A stretch of DNA of 64,000 nt from Welwitschia mirabilis (lineage: Eukaryota > Gnetophyta > Gnetopsida > Welwitschiales): positions 16,612,135 through 16,676,134 of the forward strand of contig JBOZIK010000001.1 of NCBI GenBank assembly GCA_051453625.1, in the 5' to 3' direction. Shown piece after piece: positions 12,512 to 24,350 of the stretch. Numbering within the stretch: position 1 is the first letter of the stretch; every line of letters begins with the position of its first letter. The notes under the pieces were generated by a model, which was not told where the DNA came from, ran no database searches, and saw nothing but the letters and a program-made list of their open reading frames with translations. The position numbers and the translations under genes are program-made.

Positions 12512-12929
12512 CATGGTCCTTATTTCTTTTCTCTTTTTCCTTCTCTATTTTTTAGTAAAAAGAGAGATTCCACATAACCAAGTACTCATAAGAATAAAAG
12601 TGAAGTAATGAGATGAGAACTAAGTAAAAACATGTAAAAACAACTAATTACTCATACCATTGAAAGAGAAAAAAAGAGCTAAGGCATCTTCCTTCAAAAT
12701 AAAGTTTATAGATATATAAATATCTTAAGATTAGATGAATCTAATCTTATCATCTTAAAATACCCAAGTAAAAGATTACTAATTATGATAACTTCATAAA
12801 GTAATACATAAGTCAAATTAAAGATATTCAAGTAATGACAAGATGTCTACCTAAGAAATGAGTTAAGAAGGAATTTAGATAATGGCAAGAGGAAGGTTAA
12901 CGTCATTGAGAAGAGCTTCTAAGATAAGT

Positions 12930-14060
12930 TCTTTTATCATGTTCAAGGTTTTGTTAGTAGATAACTCATAAATTTTTAACTGTTATCCATTTACTTTTTA
13001 AATTTCCTTAGTATTTGGATCGAAGACTTTAACTGAGTCATTATAATACATTTTTTCTATAAGATAAGAACCTAATCATTCAGAGGTTAACTTATTCTAT
13101 AAAATTTGTACTCGAGTATTGTATGAAAAAATAAGTTAATAAGGTTTAAATTACTTATGGAAAATCTTTTGTCATGTTTATACTTAGCTTGGGCTTTATG
13201 AATGTGTTGATAATGTATGACATGAGTATGTTTTTCATCTAAATGGTCAAGCTGGGCAAATTGAGTTCTCAGATTTTTGTCCAAGTCTACAAGTTTAAGT
13301 TGATGGGTGGATTAATAAGAGTTATAGTAAACATCAACTAGCAAGATAAAAATGTTTCTATACATAAGTCAGATGGTGAAAAACCTAAATAGTTATTCCA
13401 AGTAGTACATAAGATCAAAAAACATCATTAAGTTTATAGAACCATGTTTTTTTATTAACAGAGACTAATTTTTAAAGCATCTTCTTAATTTCTCTATTGG
13501 TGTTTTAAGTTTGACCATTAGTTTGGGGATGATAAGCATATGTACTTCTATGTTCAATGCTAATAGATAAAAGAAGTTTTTGAAAAAAGTAATTAATGAA
13601 ATAAGTTTCTTGATGATGATTCTTAGAAAATTAAAACATTGAAAGATATGAGTTTCGACAAAATTACAAATAGCTTAGGCATTATTTTTGGTAGTGAAAA
13701 TAGCTTTGACCCATTACAAACATAATAAATGATTACTAGGATGTAATTAGGGCCTATAAAGTTAATCCTCTAAAAATCAAAAGATTCACATTCAAACATA
13801 GGTTTAAGGGGCATATATTGAGAATAAGTAAGGCTACCATAACATTGACAGGCATCACACCTTCTAGCAAAGTTAAATGAGTTTTCCAAAAGAGCGGGTA
13901 AATAAAAACAAAAGTAAAGAATTTATATGATGGTATTTTAATCACTAAAGTATTCCCCACATACCCAACCATAACAAAGTTTAAGGATTTCTAAGGTTTC
14001 CTACTTAGGCACATACTTACAAATGATTTGATCTTTGCATCTTCTATAAAGATGGAGTTC
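12930..14060 (-). pseudogene. Integrase remnant, unit A
   Basis: Element integrase, which would insert the cDNA into the genome. At 13087-13284 the C-terminal part reads L-D-H-L-D-E-K then H-K-A-Q-A-K-Y-K-H-D-K, typical of the region before the integrase C-terminal domain. The core lies near 13500-13800 (Y-I-L-V-I-I-Y-Y-V). The zinc-binding part is near 13830-14030, with C-D-A-C-Q recognisable, although the codons are spread over several frames. Stops and shifts make it non-functional. Confidence 0.75.
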
Positions 14061-14149
14061 ATTCCATTCATAGTCACTGATACTATAGAGAAACAATTTG
14101 CATTGGTTATGGTTTTAATGCTAAAGTGCCTTCATATAATAAGGTAATT

Positions 14150-15545
14150 CATAATATTAGCATACTAAGGAGCAAAATGAGTAGAAAAAATGGCATAAAG
14201 TTACTCAATAGTAAATAGTTATTCATTGGGAAAGGAGTTGTTTATTGGAAGTTCATTATGAGAATAAGAAAGTCAAGATAAGTGATCTGCAATGCTATTA
14301 TGTTTTTTAGCTTATCAATGAGGGTGAGATTAAATTCTTGCATGAGAATGATCCACCTAATAAGTCTATCACTGAAATATTTCTTAGTCATAAGGTAGCG
14401 TATGACAACATGATCTATGTAAACATTGATATGAAAGCTAAGAAGATAATGTTAAATATGATCAAGGTAAAAGATTATAGCAAGCATTTCTCTCTTATTA
14501 GTAGTCTAGTTGGATTAGACTTTGGACAAATTTTTACTAAGATAGGATATAACTTTAAAATCATTTTCATTTTTTTGGCCAAGAACCCCACCCACAGCAA
14601 TGCTACTTGCATCATATATGAGTTTAACATATTTAGTCTAATTAGGACTCATGATAATAGGTTCATAAGAAATGTTTTTATTAAGTGTATTAAATGAAAT
14701 TTAACATGAATTGTTCCAATCAAGTTTAGCATCATTTTCAAGTAATAAGTAAAAGGATTTACAAACCTTAGTATAATTATGAATAAAATGATGATAAAAA
14801 CTAGCATAACCAAGGAATGATCTAACTTTTTTGACATTAGTTGAAGGGCTAAGGTTTTTAATGATATTAACTTTTATAAGGTCCATCTTAACACCTTCCT
14901 TTCAAACGTGGGGACCTGAAATAAATCCATATTTGATAAGAAGCAAATCCTTTTTCTAACGTAAATTTGGTCATTCTCTATATGTCAAACTAATACTTTC
15001 TCTAATCTTTAATTTCTATGGTTTATTCAAAGGTTTTACTAAAGATGGAGAAGTCACCCATAAAGATTTCAATAGAATCCTCTATCATGTTATAAAAAGT
15101 CCCCATCATTACTCATTGGAAAGTTCCAATGGAACTACAAAGTTTAAATAAGATTCATATAAAGGTAAAGGTTCTAAATGGTAAGGTAAAGTTATTTTGG
15201 CTTGGTCTTCACTTGCTATGCAAACCTGATTATAGCCACTATACCCATTAATAAATCAATAGTAGGTATGGGCTTGGATTTTTATCAAGTACTTAATCAA
15301 GAAAGGGTAAAGGGAAATGACCCTTTTTAATGACTACATTAAGTTTTCTAAAATCAATGTACATTTTTCATTTTCTATTCTTTTTTACAACTATTATTAG
15401 GGCTAACCCACTTATTATCGGATATAGAATATATGATCTTGGTATTCATACATTTAATAATTTCATCTTTAACTATTTTCTTAAAGGCTAGGTTGAGCCT
15501 TCACTAAGGTTTTCTAATAGATTTAGCATTATCCTTAAGGTAAAT
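14150..15545 (-). pseudogene. Reverse transcriptase-RNase H remnant, unit A
   Basis: Would copy element RNA to DNA. The thumb/connection segment at 14701-14886 reads V-R-S-F-L-G-Y-A-S-F-Y-H-H-F-I-H, a signature of Ty3/gypsy reverse transcriptase. To its left is RNase H (about 14200-14640); to its right are fingers and palm, with SGYNQ-type and VPKK-type motifs around 15230-15420. The frame is broken repeatedly. The A-S-P-L/V-P-K-K order and the F-M-D-D-F-type active site of sister copies place it in the Athila/Tat group. Confidence 0.8.
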
Positions 15546-16019
15546 TTTGTATTAGACCAGAAAAGAAGGATGGAAGCTAAGTCTTTATGGGTCCAAGCAA
15601 AGGCATATTCTTTAAAAGTTAAGAATGAGATCAAGTTGGATTCTTATTAAGAGTTAAGAAGATTACTTATTAATAAGGGTTTTTTAGATTATTAAATGGA
15701 AAAATGTATTTCAAACCTTTAGGCAATCCTTGAAGTTCTAAGTTGGAATTTTCAACTATTGTTCTATCTATCATGAGGATGACAAACATGGAATGACACC
15801 CTTCAAAAAGGTTTTTTGATGAGTAAGCATGTTGGATTTTCTCTCAGTTAATGTATTCCTTATTCTTAGGCTTAAGCTAGTGTATTTTAGTTGGATTATC
15901 ATACAAAGTTGGTTCTTGTAGCATTATCAATCTCTCCTCAATTGGCCGATGTTGTAAAAATAAGGTTGGTTAAATTCTTCTTCTAAGTTAAACTAATCTC
16001 TTATGTCCTTTTCAGTGGT

Positions 16020-16420
16020 ATTAAAAACTTGAATGGTGAACTTCTTATTTTCTAGATGACATTCCATCATTTTAGTTTGTGTGTCAATAATATAGTGGGC
16101 AGTTATATAAAAGGCACTTCCTAAGAGTAGTGGATAACCTCCATCATGTTATACCTCAATGATGACTACATCTATGGGGTAAAAAGATTCCTCTATTTGA
16201 ATGACTATAATCCATAAGGGTTTCTTAATTAAAGTATTAGCTAGTTCTAAGATAATACTTGTAGGCTCTATTATGTTATCCAAGCCAAGTATTTTATGTA
16301 TATGAAGAGGCATGATGGTTACACTAGTTCCTATGTTCATTAAAGCCTTTCAAATTATTTTGTTTCCTTCCAAAGTGATACTTACTGTTGCTACTCCAGG
16401 TTCTTAAATTTAGGACACTT
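16020..16420 (-). pseudogene. Aspartic protease remnant, unit A
   Basis: Would cut the Gag-Pol polyprotein. An open stretch at 16149-16340 covers M-N-I-G-T-S-V-T-I-M-P-L-H-I, then L-E-L-A-N and I-E-E-S-F-Y-P-I-D-V-V-I-I-E-V, the usual retropepsin layout in this group. The catalytic D of the D-T/S-G-A motif reads N (GAC to AAC), which alone would abolish activity. An L-L-G-type flap segment follows at about 16100-16140 after a stop. Confidence 0.8.
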
Positions 16421-16657
16421 TTTCATGACTAAGTTGAAAATAGATTAAGCAAGAAAAATTTTACTAGGAATGATATGTTTTCATTTTCTTCTTACTATGT
16501 CTTTCCACAACTTAGAGTACTTAGTATTTTCTTGTAAGAGTTTTCAAAAAGATAAGTTGATATTTACCTCTTACATCAAGGTTTCAAAGTGTTCATCATA
16601 GGTAGGATTTGTATTTGACCTATCAAGCTAAGGAGTAGATGGTTTCTTCTCTTTGTT

Positions 16658-16757
16658 NNNNNNNNNNNNNNNNNNNNNNNNNNNNNNNNNNNNNNNNNNN
16701 NNNNNNNNNNNNNNNNNNNNNNNNNNNNNNNNNNNNNNNNNNNNNNNNNNNNNNNNN
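16658..16757. other. Assembly gap (100 N)
   Basis: A run of exactly 100 N, a common placeholder for unknown size. The left flank is unit A gag; the right flank is unrelated sequence. Confidence 0.99.
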
Positions 16758-17480
16758 AAAAATTTGTTTACTGCTTAATGGCTTGAGTTCCTCTTATTAT
16801 TATGTTCTTACATGAAATTATCTCTTCATTTGCTTATACCTTCTATGTACTTGGTAGAAATGTTTCCTAGTGTAAGGAAACCATTTTGAATGGGTGTTAT
16901 GAGCACATATGAGACATATTATTCTTTACATTTTACTCCATCTTAAAATGATTTCATAAGTTAAAAAATCATTTATTATCTAATGTAACACTACTTTCAT
17001 GATAAAGAACTCCTTCTTAAATCTATCATTTTTTTTACTCATTCATATCATAGTAGCTTCAATTCTTTAATAAGAGGTTATAGGTATACATAAATATCTT
17101 TACCTATTTGATTAGGATAAGGTATTAATAAAGAAAGCCTCAAATAAGACCTTTTCATGCATAGCCAAGATGGTAAGTTGTAAAAAATTATCATAACTAA
17201 TTATTAACTATAATAAGTGGTAATCATTTAAAAAAGGATTAAATTCATTTATCATAATACAAATCTTATGTTTTTAGGATTTAATTTAAACTCAACATAT
17301 GATTCATTAATATTCATTTATGAAATAGAATCTATTAATGCTACATTATGCTATGATCCCTCTACCTTTTGGAATTCCATATCATATGTTTTGCTATTGT
17401 GGGTGATGCATAAAGCCTTAATCTTAAACTTAATAAAACATATTATGACACTTTGGTAAATAATTGTTTGTCTAGCTTAT
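16758..17480. other. Non-element island between unit A and the main array
   Basis: About 720 bp of AT-rich DNA that does not align with any part of the retroelement units. One plus-strand open stretch at 17268-17459 shows no recognisable motif. The last five bases, CTTAT, could be the left target-site duplication of the array. Confidence 0.5.
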
Positions 17481-18725
17481 TATTATAGGGTGAATTATGC
17501 AATCTTTAAGTCCTAAGGCAAAACCTGTAGATCACAATACTTGCAAAAAAACACAAACTAGTATAGACAAGAGTCAACCCTAATATCATAATTCATTGAA
17601 GGCACTAAGCTAGAAGTTAGAGATTTGATTTCATAAAATATTTTTATCTTTTCTATTTTAGTAGATAAAAATAAACAAAAATGTAAATGCAATGTAAGAA
17701 ATAATGATGAAATGCAAACAGATGAAGGATGAATCTAGTTGACTACTAATTCTTCTATCATCAAGATTGTCCCTTATAACTTAGATCAATTAGAAAGAGT
17801 TTATCACTTATTCTTAATTAACAAAAGCTATAAGTTATGCCAAATAGAATATACATGATGTAAATATGAAATGGAATAAAATGAAATAAAATGAAAGATA
17901 TAAACTAATATTGTTAACCTTAATGAAGGTTGCCCTTATGATCTAAAGAAACTACAAAGTTGTCACCAAATCATTATCAATTAAATCATAAGGGATATTT
18001 ACCCAATAGGAGTGAAAAAAGTTCTTGAATTAATGATCAATTTAACATCCACTTACAACAAAGTAGTAGCACCTTAATAGAGGACACTCAACCTAACAAC
18101 AAGGTAATCTTCTCTCTATAGCTAATGAATGTATCTCTTGTCCTTCAAACTTTCACCATAATAATATCAAGTCCAAAAGATAGAAATGGAAGTGAAGGTA
18201 AAAGGGGGTATTTATAATTTTACATTAAAGTTCTAGAAGCAAAAATCTAAAGTTGGAGAAGAAAAGTTAGTAACCCACATGGGTCGCTTGACCCCATAAA
18301 AAAAATAATTCTTTCCATCCATGAAAAACAATTGTCATGTTAACTATCGTGGGGACGATACTAGAAATAATACTCTATAATAAAAGGTTATTCCATTAGC
18401 TTCATGCCCTATAGTTAAATCCATAACTTTAGTTCATATTAGGAGTAGTGTCTGCCTACCTGTCGTGGGAATGACAAAGGGGATGATAAGTTTTTTAATT
18501 TTCTAGCTCAAAGGGAAAAAGGTCTTCTACATTGTTAATCTTGCCTTCAAGGCATGAAGTATCATAATTAGCCTAAGATACCTCCAAATATGTCAAGAAT
18601 TAAATGTTTTAGTGATCATTTCATAAATTCTCCATAATCATGAAAATTACATCTAAACCTGTATAAATATCCTGCAAAAGTACTGAAAATATTCCATCAA
18701 AATCCTATAAATTAGCGTCACAACA
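17481..18725 (-). repeat. LTR (3' LTR of unit B)
   Basis: About 1,245 bp. The right edge is GCGTCACAACA followed by the polypurine region. The left edge TATTATAGGGTGAATTATGC matches TGTTGTAGTGTGAATTTATG with changes, and no primer-binding site precedes it, so it is the outer LTR of the array. Hairpin motifs occur near 18335 and 18440. Confidence 0.8.
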
Positions 18726-20850
18726 TAGTCCCCTAGTTAGCCTTATTAGTTCATAACAAAGTAAGCAATCAATTGTATTATAAACCAATTTGACTAGGAT
18801 AACTACTAAAATGTTAATTGAGTTCAAAAATTTTTTACCACATAGGAATAAACATCAAAAACCAATTAACTACCATGAATATTGACATATTCATTAGCCC
18901 CTTGCTTAAAACACATTGCAATATAATAAATGAATGTCATACACATGAAAAATCATAAAATGTAATAATGCTGGCTTTATAAAATGATGATGTTTATGCA
19001 TAATTTGAGATAGTAATACTAAAACTGATGGGTAAAAACTCAATAGTAAGAACTCAAATTGATGCATATAAGTACATTAAGGTATTCTATAAAGGATGAA
19101 GTACAAAGAGTGATCATAACATTTTTTTCTTGTTTATGATGCTTTAGATGTTCTAAATCATAGCTATAGGAAAACTCTGTGATTATGCTACTATGATCTT
19201 GCTAGATAATGTTCATAAAAAATTATTCAAGTAATATGAAATCATATCCAAACAAACTCATCATAAATATGTATCATGAAAGCTCAAAAATGATCAATTT
19301 AAAATTAAAATTTTTGTAGCTCAAAAAGATGTCTTATTCCCCTATAGATGAATCAATATGTCCTAGATTACAATAGAACTAAAGCAATTATTATTGTTCT
19401 ATCTATCGTGATGATGATAGATGTGGGACAACACTCATCAAATGATATGTTGAAAGGATAGAAAAAACTAGAAAAATGGAAACAACAATCAAGCATGAGA
19501 AAATAATCAAAAATTTAGGGAGATGGTAAAATGTAAAGAATTATCCTTAAAAACATGATTATGGCAAAAAACAACTTATGTGAAAATGACTTTAATGAGA
19601 AAAGAGTGAAACCATAGCAATGCACTAAGTAAAAAGAAGCAATGCTCAAAAGAAGTCCTCAAATGTATAAGAACTCAGTAAGAATAGAAAAGTAAGAAAC
19701 TAAAACTCAAAAGAAAAAGTATCATCATTACCTATCAAAAACAAAAACAACCCTCATGGATAAAAAATATGAGTAATATTAATAAGAAACTACTAAATGA
19801 TCAAATCCAAAATATTATATTAAAAACTATAAAAATGACATTAAGGAATCCAATAAAATAGCTAAAGGAAAATAAAAAGTAAAAATGGACAACTAAGAAC
19901 ATAAAGAAGATTGTTTTACCTACCTAAATTCTAATCTAATAAATTCCCTTAGTAAAAATCATAAAATTACCTAATGAAAAATGCATAAAGTATGTAAAAA
20001 CTCATAAAGTAACATTCAAATAGGTAATGATTATGACAATGTCAAGTATGTCTAATGTTGTCAAACAATGAATGATAAGATTAAAAGCTATTTAGACATG
20101 AACGCACTAGCTCACACATTAAAATAACACTAGAATCTAAAAAATTAGAATGATCATGTAAAATTACTATATGAAAAAAAAGTTTAGAAAATAAGCAATA
20201 CCTCTAATAATACCAGGGACATCATTAATCCCATAGCCTCTAATTTAAAAAAATTATTTTTCCATTGTGAGGGAAAGGCAACCACTGTTAGAGAAGTAAG
20301 AACCCACATAGCATGGCCAAATGATACCTCAGTGGAGTTTCCAAAGTTATCATATCATACTATTAAAGGTTTATATTAGAAAAATTTTCCTCAATGCACT
20401 TGTGGTAGGACATCATAGTGATCATAGTTTTAGTACATATATGAAAGATCATAGTCTTTAGTTTTTTCTTTTCTTTTTCTCTTTGTTCCTCTTTTTTTTT
20501 TTCCTTTGGGGGATGAAAAGATTCCATATGATCAAGGACTTGCAAGGATAAAAGTAAAGTAATAAGATGAGAAACATGTAAGAGCATGCAAAAATAACTA
20601 AATACTCACACCATTAAGAGAGAATAAAACAACCAAGGCATCTTCCTTCTAAATGATGTTCATAAACATTCGAAATTTTTAAAATTAGGTAAATCTAATC
20701 TTATCATTTTAAAATGCCCAAGTAAAATATTACTAATCATGATGACTTCATAAAGTAATACATAAGTCAAGTAAAGATGTTTAGGTAATAGCATAATATC
20801 TACCTAAGGAAATAATTAAGAAGAAATTTAGACAATGATAGGAAAAAAGT
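18726..20850 (-). other. 3' region of unit B
   Basis: Non-coding on the element strand. It starts with the polypurine region (minus: AAGGCTAACTAGGGGACTA next to the LTR). A hairpin motif is at about 19395-19435 and an antisense segment homologous to 12278-12511 at about 20213-20440. A poly-T/poly-C run is near 20463-20510. Confidence 0.65.
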
Positions 20851-22050
20851 CCTTCTCATTAAGAGGTGTTTCAAAGATAAGTGCTTCTATTATGTTCAAG
20901 ATTTCATCAGTTGATGACTGATAAAATTTTTACCTTTGTCCTCTAAATTTTTGAATTTCAATAGTGATTAGATCAGAGATTTTAATTGAGCCATTAGAAT
21001 GAACTTTTTCTATAAGATAAGGATCTAACCATTTAGAGGTTAACTTGTTGTGTAAAAGGTTTACTTGAATATTGTATAAAAGGACACATTGACTAGGTTC
21101 AAATTACTTATGAAGAATCTTTTTATCATATTTGAACTTGGCTTGGACTTTATGAATGAGTTGAGAATATATAACATGAGTATGTTTTTCATCTAAATAA
21201 TTAAGTTGGAATAATCAAGTCTTAAGATTTTTGTTCAAGTTTACAAGATTAATTTGATGAATGAATCAATAGGAGTTATAGCAAACATCAACTAGCAAGA
21301 TACAAACCTTCTCGTACACAAGTTCATATTATTAAAAATCTAAAGAGTTTTGTCAAGTAGTACAGCAAGCCCAAATAACATTATTAAGTTTAGAGGACCA
21401 AGTTTCTTATTAATAAATACTAATTTTTGGAGCATATTTTTAATTTCTCTATTCACATTTTAGCTTGGCCATTAGCTTATGGATGAAAAGCACATGCAAT
21501 TCTATGTTTAATTCTAATGGATAAAAGAAGTTTCTTAAAAATGTAATTAACAAAATGAGTTTCTTGATTACTAATGATGATTTTAGGAAAACCAAAATGT
21601 TGAAATATATTAGTTCGAACAAACTTACAAATAGTTCAGGCATCATTCTTGGTAATAGGAATAGCTTCAACCCACTTAGTAACATAATCAACGATCACTA
21701 GGATGTAATTTTTATCATGAAAATGTGATTTTATAGGGCCTATAAATTTAATCCCCTAACAATCAAAAGTTTTACATTCAAGAATAGGTTTAAGGGGCAT
21801 ATCTTGAGAATGAGTTAGGCTATCATAATGTTGAAAAGTATCATACCTTCTAGAAAAGTCAAATGAGTCTTTAAAAAGGGTTGACCAATAAAAACCAAAG
21901 TGGAGAAATTTTAATCACTAAAGTATCCCCTACATATCCAACCATGTTAAAGGTTAATAATTTCTAATTTTTTCCATTTAAGCATTCATTTGCACATGAT
22001 TTAATCTTTACATATTCTATAAAGATGGGATTCATTCCACTCATAGTTAC
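20850..22050 (-). pseudogene. Integrase remnant, unit B
   Basis: Aligned with the readable integrases of units A and D. The left part (20850-21250) is the C-terminal region and 21420-21720 the catalytic core. The zinc-binding region lies near 21770-22030, ending left of a link to RNase H. Open segments such as 21449-21691 read the core in a shifted frame, showing indels. Not functional. Confidence 0.7.
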
Positions 22051-22189
22051 CAATCCTATGAAAAAAAGATTTGCATTGGCTATGGTTTTAATGCTAAGGT
22101 GTTTTCATACTAATAAGGTAGTTCAAAATATTAGCATATGAATGAGCAGGATGAGTAGAAGATATGGCATAAAGTTATTTTACAACAAA

Positions 22190-23450
22190 TAGTTATTCAT
22201 CTAGAAAGGAGTTATTCATGGAAATTTCATCATGAGAATAAGAAAATTGAAATAGACAACCTGCAATGCTATTATGTTTTCTAGCTTTATTAAAGATGGT
22301 AAGATTGAATTCTTGCATGAGAAGAATCCACCTAATAAATCTGGCACTATAATTAGTTTTAGTCATAAGATAGCACATAGCTGCATGATCTATGTAAACA
22401 TTAATGTGGAAGCTAAGAAGATAATGCCTAATATAATTAAGAAAAAAGAAGACGGTAAGCATTTCCCTTTCAATAGTGGTTTAGTTGAATTGGGCTTTGG
22501 ACAATGTTTTACTAAGGATATAACTTTAAAATTATTTTCATATTTTTGACCAAGAACCCCGCCCATAACAATGTTGCTTGCATCACACATGATTTTAAAA
22601 TATTTAATCCAATCGAAACCCATGATAATAGATTCAAAATAAATGTTTTCCTTAAGTGTATCAAATTCAAGTTGATATGAATTGTTCTAATCAAATTTAG
22701 CATCTTTTTTGAGTAATGAGTAAAGGGGTTTACAAAACTTAGCGCAATCATAAATAAAATGCTAATAACAATTAGCATGATAAAGAAATGATCTAACTTC
22801 TTTGACATTAGTTAGAGAACTAAAGTTTTTAATAATATCAACTTTTATAGGATCCATCTTAATCCTTTCCTTTAACATGTAATAATCTAAAACAATTCCA
22901 TATTTCATAAGGAGAAAACTCTTTTTCCAACTCAAATGTAGGTCACTCTTTATACATTGATTCAAGATTTTCTCTAATCATGCTATGGTTTATTTAAAGG
23001 TTTCACAAAAGATTGAGAAGTCATCCATAAAGATCCTTATCATTACTTGATGGAAAGTTTTAGAGGCATTGTAAAATCCAAAAGGCATTTGTCTAAAGAC
23101 AAAGGTTCTGAAGGATGAAATAAAGGTTGTTTTAGCTTGGTTTTCACTTACTATGAAAACTGGATTATAGCCACTCAAAAAAACAATAGTAGGCATGACC
23201 TTGGATTATATTAAGAACTTGATCAAGAAAGAGTAAATGGAAATGATCCTTTTTAGTCATCTCATTAATTTTTCTAAAATTAATGTAGATTCTCCATTTC
23301 CCATCCTTTTTTGGAACTATTGTCAAATGACTAACCTACTCCTTGTTGGAATAGCATAGATGATCCTAGCATCCATAAGTTTAATAATCTCATCTTTAAC
23401 TACTTGCTTAAGGACTATATTAAGCCTTTGTTGGTATTTCCTAATAGGTT
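22190..23450 (-). pseudogene. Reverse transcriptase-RNase H remnant, unit B
   Basis: RNase H is clear at 22193-22462: V-Y-I-D-H-A-A, Y-L-M-T-K, then R-W-I-L-L-M-Q-E-F-N and a degenerate A-D-H-L-S-type end. The reverse transcriptase palm is at 22990-23196 and reads S-G-Y-N-P, A-K-T-T-F, F-R-Q-M-P-F-G-F-Y-N-A and F-M-D-D-F-S, with a deletion joining the last two blocks. The connection part (V-R-S-F-L) is at 22762-22965. Order and motifs fit Athila/Tat Ty3/gypsy; the frame is broken. Confidence 0.85.
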
Positions 23451-23939
23451 TAGTATTATCCTCAAAGTAAATTTTGTGTTAAACTATGGAAAGAGGAATG
23501 ATAGATAAGTCTTTATGAGTTTAATAAAAGGCAACTTCATTAGAAATTAGGAGTGAGATCAAGTTAAATTTTTATTGAGAAGTAAGAAGGTCACTTATTA
23601 TCAAAGGTTTCTTTAGATTATTGAATAGAAAAATGCATTTTAGACCTCTAGGAAATTTCCTAAGTTTGAAATTGGAATTTTCAACTATCATCCTATCTGT
23701 TATGAGGATAATAGACATGGAACAACATTCTTCAAAAAGGTTTTCTAATGAATAAGCATATTGAGTTTCCTTCTAGTTAACATATTCCTCATTCTCAGGT
23801 TCAAGATAGTGTATTTTAGTTATGTCATCATATAAAGCTTGTTTCTGTATCATTATCGATCTCTCTTTATGTTATAGAAATAAGGTTGGTTTAAGTTCTT
23901 CTTCTAATTGAAATCATATCCTATGTCCTTTTTAGTGGC

Positions 23940-24350
23940 CTTAAAAACTCGAATGATGAACTTCTTAGTACCTATATGACATTCCATTATTCTGGTATTT
24001 GTATCAATGATACAGTAGGCATTTGCACAAAAGGATCTTCCTAAGAGTAGTGGATAAGATCCATCATATTCTACCTCAATGATAACTACATCTATAGGAT
24101 AAAAAGCTTCCTCAATTTGGATGACTAGGTCCTTGATAATTCATAATGGTTTCTTAATTAATGTATTAGCTAATTCCAAAACAATTTTTATAGGTTTTGT
24201 TCTATTTTCTAATCCAAATCTTTTACATATGTGAAGAGGCATATGTTTACACTAGCTCCTAATCAATTAAAGCTTTTTTAATTCTTTTGTTTCTTTCAAA
24301 AGTGATACTTACTATTGCTGCTCTAAGGTCCTTGAATTTAGGATACTTTT
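23940..24350 (-). pseudogene. Aspartic protease remnant, unit B
   Basis: Homologous to the protease of unit A and of the nested element. The segments encoding I-E-E-A-F-Y-P-I-D-V-V-I and E-L-A-N can be followed on the minus strand at about 24060-24200, and the catalytic region lies near 24240-24270 with an indel. The reading frame is interrupted. Confidence 0.65.

Larger units (their letters stand above)
10416..12925 (-). other. 3' region of unit A between pol and 3' LTR
   Basis: Non-coding on the element strand. The conserved polypurine region, seen on plus as TAG...TTAGCCTTGTTAG, abuts the LTR. A 350-N gap lies in a TA microsatellite. Further right are a hairpin motif near 11505-11540 and two antisense segments, about 11650-11840 and 12278-12511, that correspond to frames conserved in other units. 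Long 3' regions of this kind are usual in Athila/Tat elements. Confidence 0.65.
9176..16657 (-). mobile_element. Unit A: decayed Ty3/gypsy (Athila/Tat-like) retroelement, 5' part missing
   Basis: Minus-strand element with its 3' LTR at the left. From right to left one can read a short gag end, protease, spacer, reverse transcriptase, RNase H, integrase, a 2.5-kb 3' region, the polypurine-tract region and the LTR. By alignment with unit B, about 3.3 kb (most of gag, leader, primer-binding site and 5' LTR) is absent beyond the 100-N gap. Many stops and frameshifts. Unit A is separated from the main array by 16758-17480, so it is either an independent insertion or a piece displaced by assembly. 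Confidence 0.85.

Noticed and set aside
14338-14697. 119-residue plus-strand open frame
   Set aside because: It is the complementary reading of the RNase H/RT region of unit A; the same shadow appears in units B, D and F (for example 61571-61990, 22274-22549), and the minus strand explains the sequence.
17268-17459. 63-residue frame in the island between units
   Set aside because: No motif, AT-rich codons and chance length for this composition.
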